A stretch of 5,407 nt of DNA from an uncultured Thalassospira sp. (GCA_946885765.1 CAMPHD010000248.1:1-5407); one strand, 5' to 3'; counted from the first letter of the stretch, positions 1 through 5,407 are shown. Notes: generated by a model from the letters alone, not told the origin. Numbers and translations: made by a program.

Positions 1-2
1 GG

Positions 3-608
3 CTGATCGTGTTTCCGTTGTTTTTCAGCGAAGGATATCTGGTTTTTGAGGAACTGCCGCGCAATTTGCGCGATGCCGGACTTGATCGTGCGGTTATCCT
101 GCCGCCTGCAATCAACCTGCCGGGTTTTACGGCCATGGTTGCCCGCCATGTTCAGGCCGCCATGTCGCGGCGCGGCTGGGATGGTTTGGAAACATCGGTA
201 TTTCTGGTGCCGCATGGTCTGAAAACCCTGACCAAGCCACTGCCGGAAACCGTCAGATTTGCCAGAGCACTTGGTGGTTTCTGTGCCGGAAGCGAGATTT
301 GCATTGGCAATATCGAAGGCGATCCGTCGTTGCGAGACTGGCGAATGATCGGGTCGCGCAAGCATGCGCTGATTATGCCGATGCTCGCAGGCGGTGGCAT
401 GCATGCCTGCACGAATTTGCCGGAAATGATTGCGGCACAACCGGGCGAGACCATTGAAATACTCGCCCCGATTGGCGAATGGGCGGAATTGCCTGATCTG
501 ATCCTGGCAGAGGCAGCAAGGTTTGTGTGCCATAGGCCTGATCGATCAAAGGGGCTGCATCGCCCGATTGTCAGGAGCCGGGTCGAGAACGGTGCTGGCC
601 TGATTTAA
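3..608 (+). CDS. CbiX/SirB-like sirohydrochlorin chelatase family protein, 5' end outside window
   Basis: The frame is open from the left edge, so the gene starts upstream. The GTG at position 9 is inside the frame and is probably not the start. Visible residues resemble the two-half CbiX family, which inserts cobalt, nickel or iron into sirohydrochlorin in the cytoplasm. The end of the first half reads VFPLFFSEGYLVFEELP, then ILPPAINLPG. A second half starts at VFLVPHG (about residue 67 counting from the GTG), continues with IGNIEGDPS and ends its core with LIMPMLAGGGMHA (about 121-133). In the family each half carries an HGS-like strand and a final strand ending GDGMHA or similar. Here the second half has HGL and GGGMHA. 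The N-terminal half with the main catalytic His would lie upstream and cannot be seen. TAA is at 606-608. The gene converges on the LysR gene with a 15-bp gap. Family assignment is fairly confident; the metal and pathway are not determined. Confidence 0.75.
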   Translation: MIVFPLFFSEGYLVFEELPRNLRDAGLDRAVILPPAINLPGFTAMVARHVQAAMSRRGWDGLETSVFLVPHGLKTLTKPLPETVRFARALGGFCAGSEICIGNIEGDPSLRDWRMIGSRKHALIMPMLAGGGMHACTNLPEMIAAQPGETIEILAPIGEWAELPDLILAEAARFVCHRPDRSKGLHRPIVRSRVENGAGLI

Positions 609-647
609 GGTCACGCGACCCGCTTAGCCAAGACCCGGTTTGACCTT
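607..647. terminator. Weak inverted repeat between convergent genes
   Basis: AAGGTCA (607-613) and TGACCTT (641-647) are perfect 7-bp inverted arms around a 27-nt loop. They span the stop codons of both convergent genes. A smaller GGTC/GACC arm pair lies inside (609-620). There is no clear T-run on either strand. It could act as a weak bidirectional terminator, or it may be chance; no better terminator is visible between the genes. Confidence 0.22.
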
Positions 648-1556
648 GGTTTCGGATGCCTTTTTAAGCAGATAATCACGGACGCGGGGGGCGGCGCGGG
701 TGAGGGTATCCTCGCCGTCATGCACGATCAGCAACTGGCGTTTGGCCCAGCTATCGGCAATCGGTGCGCCGGAAATATTCATGTGATCAATGTAACCTGC
801 AACCGAGCTTTGCCGCAGGAAGCCGATGCCAAGTCCGGCTGCGATCATCTGGCGCAAAGACCCGAAACGCATGACTTTGATATGCGGGTGCATGTCGTGA
901 TGCAGTTTTCCTGCCGCCTCGCTGATCAGATCATCAATAACACCGCCTTCATGCAGGGAAATGATGTCGTATTTTGCGGCTTCGGCAAAAGTAACCGGGG
1001 CCGGATTGGATGGGTCGGGGATCAGAGGATGGCCCTTGGGGGTCACGACCCAGATCGGATCGTCGCAAAAGACGTGGTTCGACAAACCCTGACAGGGACC
1101 GTTATCGGCCATGATCGCCAGATCTGCCCGGCCTTCGCGCACCGCATCGGATGACTCGCGCGATGTCAGTTCGCGGACATCGACGGTCACATCGGGGAAG
1201 TCACGTTGAAAATCGGCAAGAAAAACGGGCAGTCCGGTGAGAATCGCCGAGGTTACGGCAGCAAGATAAATCTTGCCCTTTTCGCCGCTGTTGAAATCGC
1301 GCAGCTCGTTTGACAGGTGATTAAGATCACCCAGAAGCTTTTCGCCGTAGCGCGCGAAAATCGCACCTTCTTCCGTCGGTTCGACACCGCGGGGCAGACG
1401 GCGCAGCAGCTTGACGCCAAGCATGGCTTCAAGTTCGCCGATGCGACGACTTACAGCCGATGTCGCGATATGTTCGCGCCGGGCGGCTTCATTGATGCTT
1501 CCGGCGCGCACAATGGCGACAAATAACCGGATCGTGACGATATCAAACTTTTGCAT
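624..1556 (-). CDS. LysR-type transcriptional regulator
   Basis: A 310-residue protein, the usual LysR length. An N-terminal winged helix-turn-helix covers about residues 1-60: the recognition region is SINEAARREHIATSAVSRRI (20-39), followed by LEAMLGVKLLRR and the wing PRGVEPTEEG. A linker helix follows (about 62-90). The inducer-binding domain (about 95-300) shows the family signatures VREGRADLAI (139-148) and GSLRQMIAAGLGIGF (232-246). Members bind DNA as tetramers and respond to a small-molecule ligand; the ligand cannot be read from sequence. The ATG at 1554-1556 gives the normal N-terminus. No purine-rich ribosome binding site precedes it; instead a perfect palindrome abuts the start, so translation may be weak or controlled. 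No gene is divergent from it here: the small ORF and the dehydrogenase upstream lie on the same strand. Its target is therefore unknown, though autoregulation through the dyad is plausible. Confidence 0.93.
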   Translation of the reverse strand: MQKFDIVTIRLFVAIVRAGSINEAARREHIATSAVSRRIGELEAMLGVKLLRRLPRGVEPTEEGAIFARYGEKLLGDLNHLSNELRDFNSGEKGKIYLAAVTSAILTGLPVFLADFQRDFPDVTVDVRELTSRESSDAVREGRADLAIMADNGPCQGLSNHVFCDDPIWVVTPKGHPLIPDPSNPAPVTFAEAAKYDIISLHEGGVIDDLISEAAGKLHHDMHPHIKVMRFGSLRQMIAAGLGIGFLRQSSVAGYIDHMNISGAPIADSWAKRQLLIVHDGEDTLTRAAPRVRDYLLKKASETKVKPGLG

Positions 1557-1587
1557 TCAACCGTTTTCGGTTGTTTGGTTGAAACCG
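1556..1587 (-). promoter_or_regulatory. Overlapping dyads directly upstream of the LysR start
   Basis: A perfect 6-4-6 inverted repeat, CAACCG-TTTT-CGGTTG, occupies 1558-1573, one base from the LysR ATG. A second, wider pair uses TTCAACC (1556-1562) and GGTTGAA (1577-1583). On the minus strand a TTGACG -35-like hexamer lies just upstream (revcomp 1586-1591), but no good -10 is seen. The dyad could be an operator for the regulator itself, or an mRNA hairpin that hides the start codon. The symmetry is seen directly; the role is inferred. Confidence 0.4.
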
Positions 1588-1647
1588 TCAAGGGCGATGA
1601 ATTGTCAGCATCTTTTGGATGCCAATCCTCAAACCCGCAGGGTCAGA

Positions 1648-1665
1648 GAGGGCCAATTAGCCCTC
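1648..1665 (-). terminator. Hairpin over the stop codon of the small ORF
   Basis: GAGGGC (1648-1653), a six-base loop, and GCCCTC (1660-1665) form a 6-bp GC-rich stem. Outer arms GGTC (1641-1644) and GACC (1666-1669) can extend it after a 3-nt bulge. The stop codon of the 58-residue ORF lies in the loop. There is no T-run after the stem on the minus strand, so it may be an mRNA 3' stability structure or a partial terminator rather than a strong intrinsic one. Confidence 0.35.
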
Positions 1666-1833
1666 GACCTGACGCCATGCGTTGTTCCATTCGGTCAGCA
1701 ATTCATCATGGGTGCGTGCTTTCGACGCTTTCATGATTACGGCGACCTGAAGGGCATGAACAAGGTTGGTGAACCAGTTGACGCGAACTTCGCGTTCGAT
1801 GGTGGTGGTGTCTTTAAGTGCAAGCGTTGCCAT
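1657..1833 (-). CDS. Small hypothetical protein, 58 residues
   Basis: An ATG at 1831-1833 is preceded on the minus strand by AAAGGA with 8 nt to the start, a good Shine-Dalgarno. The frame runs to TAA at 1657-1659. The protein begins MATLALKDTTTIEREVRVNW and ends with AWRQVEG. It has no signal peptide and no clear membrane span. A moderately hydrophobic, probably helical stretch (about residues 20-34, WFTNLVHALQVAVIM) is followed by a charged segment KASKARTHDELLTEWNNAWR with two more tryptophans. I recognise no family. It sits between the dehydrogenase stop (133 bp upstream) and the LysR start (100 bp downstream), all on the same strand. The ribosome binding site, a sensible composition and hairpins at both ends argue that it is real. 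A DNA- or protein-binding helical small protein is possible but not shown. Confidence 0.65.
   Translation of the reverse strand: MATLALKDTTTIEREVRVNWFTNLVHALQVAVIMKASKARTHDELLTEWNNAWRQVEG
1781..1795. repeat. Perfect 15-bp palindrome inside the small ORF
   Basis: ACGCGAA-C-TTCGCGT is a perfect 7-1-7 dyad within codons 13-18 of the 58-residue ORF. With a one-base centre it suits a dimeric protein's binding site better than a long RNA hairpin. It may also be chance in a CG-rich coding stretch. Confidence 0.4.
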
Positions 1834-1847
1834 GGTTAGGTTCCTTT

Positions 1848-1879
1848 GCGTCTGGGGTGATTTGAGATGTACCAGACGC
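1848..1879 (-). promoter_or_regulatory. Inverted repeat just upstream of the small ORF's ribosome binding site
   Basis: GCGTCTGG (1848-1855) and CCAGACGC (1872-1879) are perfect 8-bp arms separated by 16 nt. On the minus-strand transcript the hairpin ends directly before the AAAGGA ribosome binding site of the 58-residue ORF. It could be a 5' leader hairpin tuning translation or mRNA stability, or an operator with half-sites about 24 bp apart centre to centre. The pairing is seen; the function is inferred. Confidence 0.45.
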
Positions 1880-1965
1880 CGTTTGAACCCACTATTCTCG
1901 TTTCACCGCTATCCCCTTCTTGTTTGGAGAACGATAGATTTAGTGCTTTGATATTAAATGATTAT

Positions 1966-1995
1966 TTTATATCGCAGCGCACAATGAATCGCCAA
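1966..1995 (-). promoter_or_regulatory. Possible promoter for the small ORF
   Basis: On the minus strand TTGGCG (1990-1995) and TATAAA (1966-1971) are 18 nt apart, a fair sigma70-type pair. The -10 overlaps the stop codon of the dehydrogenase. Transcription from here would give the 58-residue ORF a leader of roughly 125 nt containing the 1848-1879 hairpin. The rest of 1834-1966 is AT-rich with no other gene. Confidence 0.3.
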
Positions 1996-3022
1996 ATTCA
2001 GTTGTTCCCAATGTTCCACCCAGGTCTTTTGTCCGTGTCTCGGGATGTCTTAAAAGGCTGCTAATCGAGTTGTTTAACGCTTTGCTGGCGGCGACCAGAT
2101 CGTGCCGTCCTGCATGTTCGCCCCGCCAGTCTAGCAACATCGCAACAGAAAGCAGAAGGGATACCGGGTTCGCCAGATTCTGGCCGGCAATATCCGGGGC
2201 TGAACCATGGGCCGCCTGCGCAATCGCGTGATCATCACCGGCATTAAGCGATCCGGAAAGTCCAAGTCCACCGGCCAGTTCAGCCGCCTGATTGGACAGG
2301 ATATCACCGAACATGTTTGTGGTAACGATCACGTCAAAGTCGGTGGGGGTGCGTACCAGAAGCGAGGCGCAGGCATCGACATGTTCGTCTGTTACCGTCA
2401 GCCCGCCCGTTTTGGCGGCGGCCTTTCGGGCTTCTGACAGGAAAAGACCGTCGCTGAGTTTCAGAACATTCGCCTTATGCACAATGGTCAGGTGTTTTCG
2501 TCGTTTCGCGGCCAGCTTTGCGGCGACGGCAGCAACCCGGAATGATCCTTGTCGAGTGACTTTGCGCATGGCGATTGCAAGGTCTTCGGTTGGCATCACT
2601 TCCCCCGATCCGGCAAACATGGTCCGGTCTGCATAGAAACCCTCGGTATTCTCGCGCACGATTACCAGATCCATAGCCGGGGTCAGTGCGTGAATGCCAT
2701 CAAATGCGCGCGACGGGCGAATATTAGCGTAAAGATCAAGCTGCTTGCGAAAGGCTGCTGAAGGATTGAGGCCACCCTGTTCGACGGGCGGGTAGGCGGC
2801 AGTATCAACCGGACCCAGAATGGTCAGGTCGGTATTTCGGGCGCGTTCGATCAGATCCGGCGTAATGGACGCGCCATGTTTTGCCAGTGATGCAAAGCCG
2901 ACAACGTCTTCCTGAATAGAAAGGCTCAGTTTGAATTTTTGGTCAAGACAGCGCAGGGTTTGGCGGGTGACGTCGGCAATTTCCGGTCCGATACCGTCGC
3001 CAGGCAAAAGCAGAACATCCAT
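1967..3022 (-). CDS. Isocitrate/isopropylmalate-family NAD-dependent beta-decarboxylating dehydrogenase
   Basis: A full-length 351-residue member of the family that oxidises and decarboxylates 2-hydroxy acids bearing a malate-like core. Seen in order: GDGIGPE (8-14), substrate-binding arginines in FRKQLDLYANIRP (R92, R102) and RENTEGFY (R123, Y130), the catalytic lysine in VHKANVLK (K183), the metal-binding aspartates in VDACAS (D216) and NMFGDIL (D240), the cofactor loop HGSAPDIAGQNLANP (272-286), and GGTLGTTEFGD near the C-terminus. D277-I278 in the loop matches NAD-using members rather than the Lys-Tyr of NADP-dependent isocitrate dehydrogenase. RENTEG resembles isocitrate, homoisocitrate and tartrate dehydrogenases rather than the RELTGG of LeuB, so LeuB is unlikely. 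The residue after ILS, normally the third metal ligand Asp, is Asn (N244). The start ATG (3020-3022) gives the normal N-terminus and has AAAGGA 8 nt upstream. It is divergent from the thioesterase gene. The true substrate cannot be told. Confidence 0.88.
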   Translation of the reverse strand: MDVLLLPGDGIGPEIADVTRQTLRCLDQKFKLSLSIQEDVVGFASLAKHGASITPDLIERARNTDLTILGPVDTAAYPPVEQGGLNPSAAFRKQLDLYANIRPSRAFDGIHALTPAMDLVIVRENTEGFYADRTMFAGSGEVMPTEDLAIAMRKVTRQGSFRVAAVAAKLAAKRRKHLTIVHKANVLKLSDGLFLSEARKAAAKTGGLTVTDEHVDACASLLVRTPTDFDVIVTTNMFGDILSNQAAELAGGLGLSGSLNAGDDHAIAQAAHGSAPDIAGQNLANPVSLLLSVAMLLDWRGEHAGRHDLVAASKALNNSISSLLRHPETRTKDLGGTLGTTEFGDSLCAAI

Positions 3023-3070
3023 GGGTGTAGTCCTTTCGTGGGGAGAAGGGGCAGATGACGTGTGCGGGTG

Positions 3071-3099
3071 TTACGCAATGCAGCAATTATTGTTATAGC
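3071..3099 (+). promoter_or_regulatory. Weak candidate promoter for the thioesterase gene
   Basis: TTACGC (3071-3076) and TATAGC (3094-3099) are 17 nt apart, placing a start about 25 bp before the thioesterase ATG. The -35 match is poor. The same TATA core serves the opposite-strand candidate, so the two promoters would compete. Confidence 0.2.
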
Positions 3100-3120
3100 T
3101 TGGCAAACAGGATTTACCAG
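3092..3120 (-). promoter_or_regulatory. Candidate promoter for the dehydrogenase gene
   Basis: On the minus strand CTGGTA (3115-3120) and TATAAC (3092-3097) are 17 nt apart; the -10 matches the sigma70 consensus at five of six. A start near 3085 would give a leader of about 60 nt before the dehydrogenase ATG. An alternative -35, TTGCCA, lies nearby. Confidence 0.38.
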
Positions 3121-3131
3121 AGGTCGGCGCA

Positions 3132-3581
3132 ATGAGTGATGTGAATGACAATCTTGCCTGGGAACAGGCGCATGGTAGCGGGCTTCAGGCTTATCTGGGC
3201 TATCAGGTTGTTGAATGGGAAGAAGACCGTGCGGTGGTGGAGCTTGAAATCAGGGATCATCACCGTAATCGTGCGGGTATCCTGCATGGTGGCGTGATTG
3301 CGACCCTGATGGATACGGCGTCGGGTTGTGCCGTCTGTTACTGTGCTGTTCCGGGGAATGTCCGCAAATCGCTGACCCTGTCACTGACGACCAATTTCAT
3401 CGGGATGGCAACCGGTGGCACGGTGCGGGTTGAGGGACGCAAACAGGGTGGCGGGCGCAAGATCGTCTTTACCGAAGCCACCGCCTATAACGCGGCGGGC
3501 GAGGTGATCGCAACCGCGACCGGCACCTTCAAATACCATCGTGGCAGCGAGGACCCGAACGGGGTGCCGCGCGACGCATAG
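3132..3581 (+). CDS. PaaI-family hotdog-fold thioesterase
   Basis: A 149-residue cytoplasmic protein of usual PaaI length. It carries the hallmark NRAGILHGGVIATLMDTASG (46-65). HGG (52-54) starts the central hotdog helix and D61 sits at the usual catalytic acid position; N46 and G49 are also typical. The later strands LTLSLTTNFIG (81-91), GTVRVEGRKQGGGRKIVFTEA (96-116) and VIATATGTFKYHR (125-137) complete the fold. Family members hydrolyse acyl-CoA or aryl-CoA thioesters as tetramers; the acyl group is not readable here. The ATG at 3132 has AGAGG 8 nt upstream. No phenylacetate genes are visible nearby, so a role in that pathway is not supported. The divergent dehydrogenase may share control through the 109-bp gap. 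The last 12 or so residues (SEDPNGVPRDA) are a polar tail outside the fold. Confidence 0.9.
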   Translation: MSDVNDNLAWEQAHGSGLQAYLGYQVVEWEEDRAVVELEIRDHHRNRAGILHGGVIATLMDTASGCAVCYCAVPGNVRKSLTLSLTTNFIGMATGGTVRVEGRKQGGGRKIVFTEATAYNAAGEVIATATGTFKYHRGSEDPNGVPRDA

Positions 3582-3649
3582 GGTTTATGAAAATGCAGGA
3601 CGGTCCCTGAGGGGGCGGCCTTTGACGGTATGTAAAGTTTTTTCAAAAA

Positions 3650-3664
3650 GTTCTTGATTTGTTC
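3650..3664 (+). promoter_or_regulatory. LexA (SOS) box of the alphaproteobacterial type
   Basis: GTTC-TTGATTT-GTTC is an exact match to GTTC-N7-GTTC, the LexA operator described for alphaproteobacteria. It lies in an AT-rich stretch and overlaps the -35 of the promoter at 3654-3682, the position expected for repression. The motif is seen; LexA binding is inferred. Confidence 0.6.
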
Positions 3665-3682
3665 TTTTAATCATGGCATAAG
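3654..3682 (+). promoter_or_regulatory. Sigma70-like promoter overlapped by the SOS box
   Basis: TTGATT (3654-3659) and CATAAG (3677-3682) are 17 nt apart. An A/T-rich run at 3633-3649 lies just upstream in the place of an UP element. The predicted start is near 3689, about 30 nt before an intrinsic terminator. Confidence 0.5.
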
Positions 3683-3688
3683 AGTAAA

Positions 3689-3750
3689 GTCAACGGGAGA
3701 AATGCACCCGGACCGAAACCCGCGAAGCGCCTTGTGCCTCGCGGGTTTTT
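3689..3750 (+). ncRNA. Candidate short SOS-controlled small RNA
   Basis: The interval between the predicted start of the LexA-boxed promoter and the end of the terminator T-run is only about 62 nt. It would carry a short single-stranded 5' part (ACGGGAGAAATGCACCCGG) and the terminator hairpin. No convincing ORF lies inside: the ATG at 3702 has GGGAG only 2 nt away and its frame runs into the repeat tract. A leader/attenuator for a longer transcript is the main alternative. I recognise no known RNA family. Confidence 0.35.
3716..3750 (+). terminator. Strong rho-independent terminator
   Basis: AAACCCGCGA (3716-3725) pairs with TCGCGGGTTT (3739-3748) around a 13-nt loop, with a T-run at 3746-3750. 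The T-run is on the plus strand only. It would end the short transcript from 3689 and any read-through from the thioesterase gene; no other terminator is evident after that gene's stop. Confidence 0.8.
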
Positions 3751-3878
3751 GCGTTTGGGGCCGGATCAAAGAGGTGATCAGGATGCAGCGGCAAGGATTG
3801 AGGCAGGGCGGCGGGGCGATCCGCAGGATATGCGTCGGCGGATGGCGAAGCCATTACGGCGGCATTCCGAGCGGTTCT

Positions 3879-3898
3879 AACACGTTTCAAACACGTTT
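3879..3898. repeat. Tandem AACACGTTT pair, 11-bp spacing
   Basis: AACACGTTT occurs at 3879-3887 and again at 3890-3898, one helical turn apart. The second lies in a perfect dyad, CAAAC-AC-GTTTG (3888-3899). TATCAT follows at 3902-3907. This could be a protein-binding site at the left edge of the repeat tract, but no promoter of normal spacing was found. Confidence 0.35.
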
Positions 3899-3920
3899 GT
3901 TTATCATGACGGGAGAGGTG

Positions 3921-4680
3921 CGTCTTGTCGGGGAAAGGACCCCAGATTTGCCGGAGAGCGGCAGCGATGGCAGCAGCGACGGCAACGGCAACAGTGATCT
4001 GTGGCCAGTCGACGGTGGGCAGGTTGGGGGCAGTGCGCCCGAAGACCGTCTGCTGGTGAAAATGGCAGTGGCCCGAAGTGTGTCTGGACGTCTGGGTGGC
4101 AGGTTGCCGCCGTGGCCGGAGCGGGCAACGAGCCGGTGGGCGGTCCGTGGGCCGTCAGTTGGCGAGGTTGCTGGAGGCCCGAGGTGTGTCCGGGTTTCAT
4201 GGTCATGCCATTGCCGCAAGTGAGCGGAGCGGGCAGCGAGGCCGTGGACGGTCTGTGGCCCGTCTGTCGGAGATACGAACTTTGTCCGGCGTTGCCGGAA
4301 GAGTCAGCAGGGGCGGCATTGGGCCGTGATCCGTCAACGGTTGACCGGTGGGGGCATTCGTCAGTGGGCCATTTGTTGGTGAGGGTGGTGAAAGTCCGGG
4401 ATTTGGCGAGGGTTGCCGAAATTCGCCGTGGCGCAGGCCGTGAGCCCGATGGTCGTCTGTTGGCGACGTTGGTGGAAGCCGGGGTTTGTCCGGGCTCGGT
4501 GAACTTGGCATGGGCGGAAGGAGCGGGTGGCGAGGCTGTGGGGCGTCTATGTGTCGATTGTTGGTGGGGCTGTTGGAGGTCCGTTCTTGGTCGGGCAGGG
4601 CATTGAGTCTGCTTACGGGAAAGCCAGCCTGTTGCCGTGCTTTCGGAGTCTGGCATCCCTGTCCTGCCATTGCCTTCAGG
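3921..4680 (+). repeat. Degenerate tandem repeat tract, unit about 90-108 bp
   Basis: The anchor CGTC begins at 4047, 4153, 4261, 4359, 4454 and 4544, so the spacings are 106, 108, 98, 95 and 90. A possible earlier copy starts at 3921. In five of the six (all but 4261) a GTCCGGG-like block follows at an offset of 34-35 nt (4082, 4188, 4394, 4488, 4579); in the 4261 copy it is at 23. Between them lies a variable TTGG-rich core such as TTGGCGA and TTGGTGG. A second anchor, GGAGCGGG, occurs at 4118, 4226 and 4520. TGCCATTGCC at 4206 and again at 4665 suggests that remnants reach about 4680. The strand is strongly skewed: in 4141-4200 I count 26 G, 15 T, 14 C and 5 A. The CGTC anchors fall in all three codon phases, so this is not a conserved protein repeat. 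Long ORFs here exist because A is rare. Function unknown; this explains most of the 3751-4709 gene-free stretch. Confidence 0.7.
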
Positions 4681-4709
4681 GTGGTGTCCTAAACCAGCTC
4701 ACAATGCAG

Positions 4710-4736
4710 AAGGGCGCGCCTTTATAGCGCGCCCTT
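4710..4736 (-). terminator. GC-rich hairpin after the aldehyde dehydrogenase gene
   Basis: AAGGGCGCGC (4710-4719) and GCGCGCCCTT (4727-4736) form a perfect 10-bp stem with a 7-nt loop, 25 bp beyond the aldehyde dehydrogenase stop. T-runs are short on both strands (TTT on plus, TT on minus). It most likely ends the minus-strand transcript and may also block transcription from the repeat tract. Confidence 0.6.
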
Positions 4737-4761
4737 TGCGGATTGATTGATCGGGTCGGGA

Positions 4762-5407
<646 letters not shown>

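Noticed and set aside
720..1154. Plus-strand open frame of 144 codons
   Set aside because: It lies entirely antisense to the well-supported LysR gene and shows no family features.
1608..1622. Hairpin GCATC-TTTTG-GATGC as a terminator
   Set aside because: The stem is only 5 bp, with no GC-rich core and no T-run on the minus strand.
2292..2636. Plus-strand open frame of 114 codons
   Set aside because: Antisense shadow of the dehydrogenase coding sequence.
3695..3704. GGGAG and ATG at 3702 as a gene start in the SOS transcript
   Set aside because: The spacing is only 2 nt and the frame continues through the terminator with no protein-like sequence.
3654..4223. Long plus-strand open frame of 189 codons after the SOS box
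   Set aside because: It begins inside the LexA box, passes through the intrinsic terminator and the repeat tract, and is rich in Gly, Arg, Trp and Cys. Openness is explained by the scarcity of A.
4001..4606. Plus-strand open frame of 201 codons with GAG..VG and VCPG repeats
   Set aside because: It is a shadow of the DNA repeats. The CGTC anchors fall in all three codon phases, and Trp/Cys/Arg content is abnormal.
3904..4656. Minus-strand open frame of 250 codons with a Pro/Ser/Thr-rich repeating protein
   Set aside because: It shows recurring PAP-type motifs, but it is the antisense of the tandem repeats. Unit lengths such as 106, 98 and 95 are not multiples of three, so the protein repeats drift in phase. 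The ATG has no clear ribosome binding site.
3650..4680. Integron: LexA-controlled promoter plus repeats of about 100 bp as attC sites
   Set aside because: No integrase is seen in the window. Units lack the RYYYAAC and GTTRRRY ends and do not flank cassette genes.
3921..4680. CRISPR array
   Set aside because: Units are about 100 bp, degenerate and contiguous, without uniform short repeats and unique spacers.

Overview
The window looks like chromosomal DNA from a moderately GC-rich alphaproteobacterium. The evidence is the protein families present and an exact GTTC-N7-GTTC motif, the LexA (SOS) box of that class. The protein sequences feel close to marine Rhodospirillales such as Thalassospira, but that is an impression and was not tested.

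Left part (1-1833). A CbiX/sirohydrochlorin-chelatase-like gene, cut by the window edge, runs on the plus strand. It converges 15 bp away from a LysR-type regulator on the minus strand. Next on the minus strand is a 58-codon small ORF with a good ribosome binding site. Three dyad symmetries sit around or inside it, and it lies about 100 bp upstream of the LysR start.

Centre (1967-3581). A 351-residue isocitrate/isopropylmalate-type beta-decarboxylating dehydrogenase (minus) and a PaaI-like hotdog thioesterase (plus) are divergent and share a 109-bp control region. Each has a clear Shine-Dalgarno sequence 8 nt from its start.

Right-centre (3582-4761). About 1.18 kb holds no gene that I can support. 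It starts with an AT-rich stretch and a LexA box overlapping a sigma70-like promoter, followed about 35 bp later by a strong intrinsic terminator. Together these would make a transcript of only about 60 nt, a candidate SOS-controlled small RNA. Beyond it lies a G/T-skewed tract built of degenerate tandem units of about 90-108 bp (six clear copies, perhaps seven or more). A conserved CGTC...GTCCGGG pair recurs at a fixed 34-35 nt offset in five of the six. The copies fall in different reading phases, so the tract is not a conserved protein repeat. A 10-bp GC-rich hairpin closes the region.

Right end (4762-5407). The C-terminal 40% or so of an alpha-ketoglutaric-semialdehyde-type aldehyde dehydrogenase lies on the minus strand. 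It carries a one-base deletion near 5035 that breaks its frame, so as written it is a pseudogene, or the base is a sequencing error.

The enzymes do not form one obvious pathway. The most interesting parts are the SOS box/short-transcript unit, the tandem repeat tract beside it, and the small ORF with its dyads.
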